Below are positions 25,889 through 32,731 of a stretch of DNA of 64,000 nt, in pieces (position 1 is the first letter of the stretch; every line of letters begins with the position of its first letter). Below the pieces are notes generated by a model. It was not told the DNA's origin. It searched no databases and saw only the letters and a program-made list of their open reading frames with translations. This stretch comes from Pyrinomonadaceae bacterium (GTDB taxonomy: Bacteria; Acidobacteriota; Blastocatellia; Pyrinomonadales; Pyrinomonadaceae). A program made the translations under genes and the position numbers. The stretch spans positions 248,001 to 312,000 of the forward strand of contig JANQRU010000005.1 of assembly GCA_028284415.1 (NCBI GenBank), in the 5' to 3' direction.

Positions 25889-26749
25889 ATGTTTATAATC
25901 ATCGGACTTATTATAGTTTTAGGTTGCGTAATCACCGGGTTTTTGATGATTAACGGTCCTCTCGGAGTGTTAGTTCAACCATCTGAATACATTGTTATTG
26001 GCGGAGCAGCTATCGGCGGTACATTGGCGGCAAACCCTATAAAATTCATGATGCAGACGTTAGGTAAATTTACCGGTGCATTAAAAGGTTCCCCTTACAA
26101 CAAAGATTCATATTTCGAACTTTTAAGAATGCAATATGATGTTTTTGTAAACCTTAAAAAAGGCGGTTTGCTCTCTATGGAAGAAGACGTAAATAATCCA
26201 ATGTCTTCTGACATTTTCACAAAATACAAATCTTTTATTGGTAATCATCACGCCGTTGATTTTTTCTGCGATGCAATGAAAATGCTTGTAAATGGGGCGT
26301 GCGATGCGGAAGAATTAGAAATTTTGCTCGATACTGAAGTCGAAACCCACCATGAAGAAAATGCACTTGCTCCGGGATTACTTCAAAGAGTTGCCGATGC
26401 CCTACCGGGACTTGGGATTGTAGCTGCGGTACTCGGAATTGTTGTTACAATGCAACATCTCGACGGTCCTCCTGAAGAATTAGGACATCATATTGGAGCA
26501 GCACTTGTCGGTACATTCTTAGGATTATTTGCTTCTTATGGTTTCGTTGCTCCAATCGCAACAAACCTTGAAAACCTTGCTCATGATGAAGCCCGTTACT
26601 TTGCCTGTATGAAAGCAGGAATAGTTGCATTCGCAAATGATTCTGCTCCTTCAACAGCGGTCGAATTTGCTCGCAAAACGATCTTTAGCTTTGACCGACC
26701 GGGGTCAGAAGAAGTTGACGCCGCATTACGTGAAATCAAACCTAGATAA
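25889..26749 (+). CDS. motA: MotA, classic flagellar stator subunit
   Basis: Second stator A-subunit in the cluster. The 286-residue protein has four membrane segments and the classic MotA signatures: 'VLGCVITGFLMINGPLGVLV' at the N-terminus, a cytoplasmic loop with 'RMQYDVFVNLKKGGLLSMEE', and 'RVADALPGLGIVAAVLGIVV' plus 'HHIGAALVGTFLGLFASYGF' in the last membrane pair. This matches the long MotA family (about 285-295 residues). It is followed 11 bases later by motB, under the sigma-28 promoter at 25704. Confidence 0.94.
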   Translation: MFIIIGLIIVLGCVITGFLMINGPLGVLVQPSEYIVIGGAAIGGTLAANPIKFMMQTLGKFTGALKGSPYNKDSYFELLRMQYDVFVNLKKGGLLSMEEDVNNPMSSDIFTKYKSFIGNHHAVDFFCDAMKMLVNGACDAEELEILLDTEVETHHEENALAPGLLQRVADALPGLGIVAAVLGIVVTMQHLDGPPEELGHHIGAALVGTFLGLFASYGFVAPIATNLENLAHDEARYFACMKAGIVAFANDSAPSTAVEFARKTIFSFDRPGSEEVDAALREIKPR

Positions 26750-26760
26750 TAAATAAGAAA

Positions 26761-27921
26761 ATGGCTGAAAATACTAACCCACAAGAAGAAAAACCAAAAC
26801 GTCGGCGTGTCAAAAAGGTCAAAGGAGGACACGGCGGTCATCATGGCGGAGCATGGAAGGTAGCATACGCAGATTTTGTTACCGCCATGATGGCATTGTT
26901 TCTGGTTTTATGGTTAGTATCTCAAGCCGATACAAAACTGAAACAGGAGATTGCTAATTATTTTCGCTCCCCGGGAGTTTTTAGTTCTACAAAAGGCGGA
27001 ATTCTTTCTGGTCCTAAAAAAGTAAGCCGCGAACCAAATAAACTTACGGCTAAGGATGAGGAACAGATGCTGTTTGAGGCAGCCAGAAGACTCAAACAAA
27101 AAATTGATTCGCGGGAAAGTTTTTCCAAACTCAAAGACAAGGTAAAAATTGATATTGTAAAAGAAGGAATAAAAGTTCAAGTTCTGGATAAAGCTGACAA
27201 TATCTCTTTTCAGGTCGGTGGCTCAACACTGAATGAAGAAGCTAAAGAAATTCTCAGAGAAATTGCTCAAACAATATGTTCTCTTCCTAATCCAATAAAA
27301 ATTGGTGGACACACTGATGCCCGCGTATTCCCTTCAAATAATGGCTACACAAACTGGGAACTTTCAACTGATCGTGCCAATGCCGCACGCCGTTTCTTAC
27401 AAAGTGTCTGCGTAAAACCTGAGCAAATCCTGCGGATAACGGGATATGCAGATACCATTCCGCTCGACCCCAGAGATGCATACGCCCCTAAAAATCGGCG
27501 TATAAGTATAACAATTCTCAAGATGACTCAGGAAGATACTTCGGACGATGAAGATTCTGAAAGTAAGGAAGATGGTGAAGAAATCACCACCGATGAGCCA
27601 ACTGAGGATAACGAAACTTCAGAGACTAAAAAGGATGTAAAAAAACCAAAAGTTTTGAAGCTTTCAAAGAAAAAACAAAACAAAAAAGAATCTGAGAAAG
27701 AAGATTCCTCAGAAGACAAAAAGGACAAAAAAGAATCTTCTAAAAAAGAAACTGAGGAAAAACCTAAAAAGAACAAATCAGATACGAAAAACAAAAAAGA
27801 AAAGAGTGAATCATTAAAAGAAAAACTAGCCAGAGAAGGTAAGGTTGAAGTAGGAAAACCGGACGTAGTTCCCAAGGTAGCTAAAAAACGAGAATCAAAA
27901 TCAACTAAACCAGATCAATAG
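26761..27921 (+). CDS. motB: MotB, classic stator subunit with long charged tail
   Basis: Peptidoglycan-anchored stator partner of the MotA at 25889. The 386-residue protein has a basic, His-Gly-rich N-terminus, one membrane helix with 'GAWKVAYADFVTAMMALFLV' in which D38 is the ion-binding aspartate, and an OmpA domain (about 135-255) with 'IGGHTDARVFPSN', 'NWELSTDRANAARRFL' and 'NRRISITIL'. Residues about 258-386 form a K/E/D/S-rich low-complexity tail after the OmpA domain, which most MotB proteins lack. A terminator (28003) follows. Confidence 0.92.
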   Translation: MAENTNPQEEKPKRRRVKKVKGGHGGHHGGAWKVAYADFVTAMMALFLVLWLVSQADTKLKQEIANYFRSPGVFSSTKGGILSGPKKVSREPNKLTAKDEEQMLFEAARRLKQKIDSRESFSKLKDKVKIDIVKEGIKVQVLDKADNISFQVGGSTLNEEAKEILREIAQTICSLPNPIKIGGHTDARVFPSNNGYTNWELSTDRANAARRFLQSVCVKPEQILRITGYADTIPLDPRDAYAPKNRRISITILKMTQEDTSDDEDSESKEDGEEITTDEPTEDNETSETKKDVKKPKVLKLSKKKQNKKESEKEDSSEDKKDKKESSKKETEEKPKKNKSDTKNKKEKSESLKEKLAREGKVEVGKPDVVPKVAKKRESKSTKPDQ

Positions 27922-28002
27922 AAGATTTTATGTGTCGGATTGTTGACGCTTAGTTGTCAGCAAACAGTCAATTTACTTGTTAACAATCAAACCAAAGATA
28001 TA

Positions 28003-28034
28003 AAAACGCCTGTATTTACGGCGTTTTCTTTTTT
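28003..28034 (+). terminator. Intrinsic terminator between motB and fliL
   Basis: Stem AAAACGCC (28003-28010) with GGCGTTTT (28020-28027), 9-base loop, followed by C and a run of T ending at 28034. It separates the sigma-28 motAB unit from the fliL operon. The T-run runs directly into the sigma-54-like promoter. Confidence 0.85.
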
Positions 28035-28048
28035 GGCATACATTTCGC
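28035..28048 (+). promoter_or_regulatory. sigma-54 promoter of fliL operon
   Basis: TGGCATACATTTCGCA: GG at 28035-28036 and GC at 28047-28048 with exactly 10 bases between, close to consensus TGGCAC-N5-TTGC. It lies just after the motB terminator and 28 bases before the fliL ATG, where a new promoter is needed. Confidence 0.68.
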
Positions 28049-28076
28049 AAAAACCAAACATGAGAGGAGGGTTTTT

Positions 28077-28682
28077 ATGTCAGAAGAAGCAAATACCCCT
28101 GAAGAAAAAGATGGGGAAAAGAAAAAAGGAAGTAAATTATTTTTAATTATTGGACTTGTCGTCGTTTTAGCTCTTGGAGGTGGCGGCGGATATTACTTTT
28201 TTATGATGTCGGGCGATAAAGATGGAGAAGAAACTTCGGAAAAGAAAAAAGGCAAGAAAAAGAAAAAGAAAGACTCAGACGAATTAGTTTTGGATGACCC
28301 CGAAGAAGATGAAGAATCTGATGATGAAGATGATGGATCATTAACTCTTGCCCTGCCTGATGATGAAGACGTTACGCAAGTAGTCGAATTGAAACCTTTC
28401 ATCGTAAACCTAGCTGATACGGACGAATCAAAGTATTTACGTATGACGGTAAGTCTCGGCGTAGGTGGTGAAGAAGGTGGCGGACACGGACCCGATCAAC
28501 TTCTTATGACTCGCGTAAAAAATGCAATGCTCGCTGTTCTTGCTACTAAAACATCAGAAGACGTCCTCTCAGTAAAAGGAAAGGCAAAATTACGAAAAGA
28601 ATTGCTTAAAGCTGCTCAGACAGTTGCTGAAGATGCACACATTGAGGCTATTTACATAACTGATTTTATCGTCCAGCTTTAA
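28077..28682 (+). CDS. fliL: FliL, flagellar basal-body stator-associated protein
   Basis: Single-pass membrane protein that surrounds or supports stators. The 201-residue protein has a short cytoplasmic N-terminus, a membrane helix (about residues 21-42), a lysine-rich then Asp/Glu-rich linker (about 45-95), and the periplasmic FliL domain: 'VVELKPFIVNLADTDESKYL' and 'RMTVSLGVG', ending 'IEAIYITDFIVQL'. Start is supported by GAGGAGGG 7 bases upstream. The charged linker is longer than usual. It leads the fliL-fliN-fliO-fliP-fliQ-fliR-flhB run. Confidence 0.92.
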   Translation: MSEEANTPEEKDGEKKKGSKLFLIIGLVVVLALGGGGGYYFFMMSGDKDGEETSEKKKGKKKKKKDSDELVLDDPEEDEESDDEDDGSLTLALPDDEDVTQVVELKPFIVNLADTDESKYLRMTVSLGVGGEEGGGHGPDQLLMTRVKNAMLAVLATKTSEDVLSVKGKAKLRKELLKAAQTVAEDAHIEAIYITDFIVQL

Positions 28683-28746
28683 TGTCACTTAAATTACCTC
28701 ATTTTCCTCATCTTTTTTTATACAAAGATTCAACCAATTAAAAAGT

Positions 28747-29016
28747 ATGAACGAAGAATGTAAAAAAGTGATTGAATCATGGAGTCATATATCTGACATT
28801 CCTCTGGAACTGTCAATAGAACTTGGCAGAACCAGTATGAAACTCAAAGACATTTTAAATTTAGAACAGGATTCAATCATAAAGCTTTCCAGATCAACCG
28901 GCGAAGGCGTAGATGTTCGGGTTGATAATAAATCAATTGTGCGCGGTGAAGTTATCGTGATCGAAGATAAAGCCAGAATTCGTGTAAGCGAAATTGTTGC
29001 TGAGAAAAGACAATGA
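28747..29016 (+). CDS. fliN: FliN, C-ring switch protein
   Basis: C-ring component and docking site for the export ATPase complex. The 89-residue protein is a single SpoA domain: 'IPLELSIELGRTSMKLKDIL' and 'VDVRVDNKSIVRGEVIVIED', ending 'ARIRVSEIVAEK'. It directly follows fliL, whereas fliM normally sits between them; nothing in this window encodes FliM's CheC-like domain, so this cluster has FliN without FliM. It overlaps fliO by 4 bases. Confidence 0.93.
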   Translation: MNEECKKVIESWSHISDIPLELSIELGRTSMKLKDILNLEQDSIIKLSRSTGEGVDVRVDNKSIVRGEVIVIEDKARIRVSEIVAEKRQ

Positions 29017-29645
29017 AAATTATATTTCCCACAATTCATATTATATTATTCATACTGTTGTTTTTCTCAGCAACAAACCTTTCTCAAACCGAAAAAGCTG
29101 AAAAAAAATCTACTAAAACGCCCACCACAAGCCAAAAATCAACTGAAGAACCTTCCGCACAAAAAAAAACAGAGCCGATGAGAGAAGGCGAACGCCTTAC
29201 TTTTATGCAAAAAGATAAAGTAATGGCAAGAAGTCAACCTGAATCCGGAAGTCTGCTTTTGAAAACTCTCGGAGCAATGTTTTTGATCGTCGGGTTAGTT
29301 TTTTTCGGTGCTTGGTCATTAAAAAAACTGGGCTTTGGAAACAATTCTGCAAGTGCTACAGATAGTTCGCCTGAACTCGTAATTCTTTCCAATGTCTCTC
29401 CCAAAAATGGGCAAACAATCTCTGTCGTAAAATTCGGTGAAAGAACGTTGCTGGTCGGTTCAACCGCTCAGTCATTTACTCTTCTCGCCGAAGAACAAAT
29501 GACTACACAAGAAGAGTTTGAACCAAACGATTTCACCTCACAACCTCGCTCCGTTGCAGAACTGTTGGCTGAAGAAAATATTTCCTTTGACTTGGAATTA
29601 GAAAAAGCAACAAAAAAATTAAATATTTTCGGAGGACAAAGCTAA
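29013..29645 (+). CDS. fliO: FliO, export-gate assembly protein
   Basis: Membrane protein that helps FliP form the export gate. The 210-residue protein has an N-terminal hydrophobic signal/anchor (about 5-24), a Lys/Thr/Ser-rich periplasmic stretch, a membrane helix (about 86-106, 'LGAMFLIVGLVFFGAWSLKK') and a cytoplasmic FliO domain with 'ELVILSNVSPKNGQTISVVK' and 'GERTLLVGST'. It overlaps fliN by 4 bases and ends where fliP starts. Periplasmic region is longer than usual. Confidence 0.86.
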   Translation: MKIIFPTIHIILFILLFFSATNLSQTEKAEKKSTKTPTTSQKSTEEPSAQKKTEPMREGERLTFMQKDKVMARSQPESGSLLLKTLGAMFLIVGLVFFGAWSLKKLGFGNNSASATDSSPELVILSNVSPKNGQTISVVKFGERTLLVGSTAQSFTLLAEEQMTTQEEFEPNDFTSQPRSVAELLAEENISFDLELEKATKKLNIFGGQS

Positions 29646-30415
29646 TGAAAAAAATTATCTTGTCCGCCGTAATTCTCTTAATTTTATTTTTTGCTTCGGT
29701 AATTACCATTGAAGCCCAAAATGAAACTGAAACTACTTCCACCAGCCAACCTCAAAATGAAGAAACCATTGACTTAAGTAAAACAGTCGCAAGCTCGATG
29801 CCTTTGCAGATAGTCGTACTTCTGACGGTGATGAGTTTTATTCCGGCAGTGCTCATTTCAATGACCTGCTTTACAAGGCTAATTGTTGTTTTTCATTTTT
29901 TAAGACAAGCACTCGGCACACAAGAAGCTCCAAATAATCAGGTCTTGATCGGACTTTCGCTTTTTATAACTCTTTTCGTGATGACACCGACACTTAATCA
30001 GGTTTATCAAAATGGACTAAAACCAATGATGGATGGTGAAATCTCACAAACAGAAGCTTTGGAAAAAGGTCTCGTACCATTGCGAAACTACATGCTCAAA
30101 CATACACGCGAAAAAGATTTAGCACTTTTCATAAGGCTTTCAAACAGTCCCCGTCCCAATTCTGCTGAAGAAGTTCCGACTACTGCACTCATTCCTGCTT
30201 TTATGATTAGCGAACTAAAAACAGCATTTCAGATTGGCTTTGTTTTATTTCTTCCCTTTTTGGTAATTGATTTGGCAGTTTCAAGTGTTTTGCTTTCTAT
30301 GGGGATGATGCAATTGCCGCCTGTAATTGTTTCGTTGCCGCTCAAAATTCTTTTGTTTGTGATGGTTGATGGTTGGTATTTGATTATAAGTTCTTTGGTT
30401 AGGAGTATGGTTTAG
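29645..30415 (+). CDS. fliP: FliP, export-gate membrane protein
   Basis: Core of the flagellar type III export gate. The 256-residue protein has a signal peptide (about 1-25), then the family hallmarks 'PLQIVVLLTVMSFIPAVLIS' and 'MTCFTRLIVVFHFLRQALGT', 'APNNQVLIGLSLFITLFVM', and the C-terminal 'QLPPVIVSLPLKILLFVMVD'. Length and motifs match FliP well. Start is one base after the fliO stop begins (TAATG overlap). Confidence 0.97.
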   Translation: MKKIILSAVILLILFFASVITIEAQNETETTSTSQPQNEETIDLSKTVASSMPLQIVVLLTVMSFIPAVLISMTCFTRLIVVFHFLRQALGTQEAPNNQVLIGLSLFITLFVMTPTLNQVYQNGLKPMMDGEISQTEALEKGLVPLRNYMLKHTREKDLALFIRLSNSPRPNSAEEVPTTALIPAFMISELKTAFQIGFVLFLPFLVIDLAVSSVLLSMGMMQLPPVIVSLPLKILLFVMVDGWYLIISSLVRSMV

Positions 30416-30422
30416 AAAAAAT

Positions 30423-30692
30423 ATGTCTGATGCACTGATTACAGGTTTAATGCAAGACGCTTTAACGACTCTGATGTGGATAGTTGCCCCGATGTTAGCA
30501 ATGGCAATCGCGGTCGGAATTATCGTGAGCCTTCTGCAAACCTTAACATCCATCCAAGATCAAACCTTCTCTTTTGCACCACGCGTGATTGTAATTTTTG
30601 TAGTTTTCCTTCTCAGTTTTCCTTGGATTTTGCGTGTACTTTTGACCTTTACCGAGTCTATTTTTAAGGATTTTACACCCTACATTAAATGA
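30423..30692 (+). CDS. fliQ: FliQ, export-gate membrane protein
   Basis: Small two-helix component of the export gate. The 89-residue protein has 'VAPMLAMAIAVGIIVSLLQT' and 'TSIQDQTFSFAPRVIVIFVV' motifs, typical of FliQ. Placed between fliP and fliR as in nearly all flagellar systems. No oddity. Confidence 0.96.
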   Translation: MSDALITGLMQDALTTLMWIVAPMLAMAIAVGIIVSLLQTLTSIQDQTFSFAPRVIVIFVVFLLSFPWILRVLLTFTESIFKDFTPYIK

Positions 30693-30718
30693 CCCTTCAG
30701 AACTAAATTTCGAGTATT

Positions 30719-31495
30719 TTGGAAAACTTTGTCCTACCAATTCATCCCGTTTTAATTTTTCTCGTCGTTCTTGCAAGAGTCGGTGGGTTAGTTACATTCG
30801 CCCCATTCTGGGCTCATAATTCCATAAGTTTTAATATCAGAGTAATAATTGCCGGAGTATTAGCACTTATTTTGACTCCTTTTTTGATGACAAAGCTCCA
30901 AACTCCGCCAACCGAGTCATTTGCATTGTCTTTAGTTTTGCTTGGTGAACTTTTGATCGGTTTGGCTTTGGGATTTGTCGGAAGATTAGTTTTCTTGGGG
31001 TTTGAAATGGCGGCTCATCTTGTTGGAGCACAAATGGGATTTACGCTTGCCGGAATTATTGATCCTGCCACAAGAGCTCAAACAACTGCTTTTGGAATCA
31101 TAGGGCAGATGCTCAGCATCGTTATCTTGCTGGGGATGAACGGACATCATTGGTTTATTAATGCGGCAGTCAGAAGCTTCTTTTTAACTCCTCCCGGCTC
31201 TTTTACGATGTCAGCCGACCTTGTAGAAATATTTTTAAGACTCTCTGCAAATGCTTTGCTTGTTGGAGTTACGCTTGCCGCTCCAGCAATTATTGTTCTC
31301 ATAGTCGTTGAATTTGGTCTCGAATTTTTTGGTCGTACAGCTCCACAATTTCAGGTGTTTATTCTTGGTTTCCCATTAAAAATTGGTATTGGACTCTGGA
31401 TAATCGGGGCTTCCCTGTATTTTTTGCCAAATGCCTTCCGTGATGTTTTAAGAACCATCTACACAGGTCTTGCCGAAGTCTTAAAAGTTTTATAG
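30719..31495 (+). CDS. fliR: FliR, export-gate membrane protein
   Basis: Export-gate component that closes the FliP-FliQ helix assembly. The 258-residue, very hydrophobic protein has the family motifs 'FLVVLARVGGLVTFAPFWAH', 'GELLIGLALGFVGRLVF' and 'LGFPLKIGIGLWIIGASLYF'. The start is a TTG at 30719; there is no in-frame ATG before the first conserved residues. Four bases separate it from flhB. Confidence 0.95.
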   Translation: MENFVLPIHPVLIFLVVLARVGGLVTFAPFWAHNSISFNIRVIIAGVLALILTPFLMTKLQTPPTESFALSLVLLGELLIGLALGFVGRLVFLGFEMAAHLVGAQMGFTLAGIIDPATRAQTTAFGIIGQMLSIVILLGMNGHHWFINAAVRSFFLTPPGSFTMSADLVEIFLRLSANALLVGVTLAAPAIIVLIVVEFGLEFFGRTAPQFQVFILGFPLKIGIGLWIIGASLYFLPNAFRDVLRTIYTGLAEVLKVL

Positions 31496-31498
31496 AAA

Positions 31499-32563
31499 AT
31501 GTCACAAGAACGCACCGAAAAAGCCACCCCGAAAAAACGGGAAGATGCCCGTAAAAAAGGACAAATTGCTCGCGGGCAAGAGTTACCTACTGCGGTTGGT
31601 TTTCTAGGTGCTTTGCTTGCTCTTAATTTCTTAAGCGGACATATTTTCGAAACGCTTACATATTATCTACAGACACTTTCAGATAAGGTTGCACACCCTC
31701 AGGCGTATACACAGGCTGATGTTCAAATAATTTTTATCGAAGCAATAAAAATCCTTGCATTTTTGGCTTTGCCGATAATTTTGGTTGGTCTAACTGGAGG
31801 AATAGTCGGAAATGTAGCTCAGACAGGTTTTAAGATCACCCCTGAAGCACTCAAACCAAAAGCTGAAAAATTCAATCCTGTTTCAAATATCAAAAGAGTA
31901 TTTGGTCTTGATTCAATCGTTAATCTCGCCAAATCAATTTTGAAACTGACTTTTTTTGCCGTAGTTGCTTACGGAGTTTTGATGCCAATGATTGAGAATG
32001 CTCCTTCTCTGCTCAACGCACCTGTCGGAACTGTTGCGATAAAACTAGGTGAAACCTTGTATAGCCTCGCCTTTCGTTATGGTTTGGTTATGGTGATTCT
32101 GGCGATTGCTGATTATGGTTATGCTTATTACAAACACGAAAAATCTATAAAAATGACCAAGCAGGAAATCCGTGATGAGTTTAAGCAACAAGAAGGAGAC
32201 CCTTTCATCAAAAGTCAACGGAAAAGATCAGCACGCGACCTTGTGCAAAAACGCTCTTTGGGTGAAGTACCGAAAGCCTCTGTTGTGGTTACAAACCCGA
32301 CACACTTTGCAGTTGCCTTGCGTTATGACCGCGAAAAAGATGCTGCCCCGATCGTCGTTGCAAAGGGTGCTGACCATTTAGCGAAAAAGATACGAGAAAT
32401 TGCCAAGGAAAATGATGTGCCACTTGTCGAAAACCCACCATTGGCAAGAGGACTTTATAAAGTAGTTGAACCTAATCAAGTAATTCCAATTGAGTTTTTC
32501 GGTGCAGTCGCAGAGGTTTTAGCTTACGTCTTCAAAAAGGAAGAAAATCTTACAGAGCATTAA
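31499..32563 (+). CDS. flhB: FlhB, export specificity switch protein
   Basis: Export-gate protein that changes substrate from hook to filament type after autocleavage. The 354-residue protein has the N-terminal 'ERTEKATPKKREDARKKGQI' motif, four membrane helices (about 30-210), and the C-terminal domain with the cleavage site N266-P267-T268-H269 and 'HFAVALRYDREKDAAPIVVA'. Both halves are intact. It ends the fliL operon and is followed by a strong terminator at 32609. Confidence 0.97.
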   Translation: MSQERTEKATPKKREDARKKGQIARGQELPTAVGFLGALLALNFLSGHIFETLTYYLQTLSDKVAHPQAYTQADVQIIFIEAIKILAFLALPIILVGLTGGIVGNVAQTGFKITPEALKPKAEKFNPVSNIKRVFGLDSIVNLAKSILKLTFFAVVAYGVLMPMIENAPSLLNAPVGTVAIKLGETLYSLAFRYGLVMVILAIADYGYAYYKHEKSIKMTKQEIRDEFKQQEGDPFIKSQRKRSARDLVQKRSLGEVPKASVVVTNPTHFAVALRYDREKDAAPIVVAKGADHLAKKIREIAKENDVPLVENPPLARGLYKVVEPNQVIPIEFFGAVAEVLAYVFKKEENLTEH

Positions 32564-32608
32564 TAAATAGTTTTGGTTTAGCTATAAATCAATATTTTCA
32601 ACTCTGTA

Positions 32609-32650
32609 AGAAAAGCGATTTGATTAAAAGTTTAATCAAATCGCTTTTCT
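32609..32650 (+). terminator. Terminator after flhB
   Basis: A 20-base arm at 32609-32628 is perfectly complementary to 32631-32650, giving a very long stem closed by a tiny loop (AAAAGTTT). It is T-rich on the 3' side (CTTTTCT). It marks the end of the flagellar cluster. Confidence 0.88.
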
Positions 32651-32731
32651 CAATTTTCTTTGTAGTTTTAGAGAAATGTAATATAATCGCCTTGATTTAC
32701 AAAACATCCCAATCTCCAAAAACTTCCCAAA

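Noticed and set aside
27528-27875. Serine/phenylalanine-rich reverse ORF opposite the MotB tail
   Set aside because: Complement of Lys/Glu codons gives Phe/Ser runs; no real gene signal.
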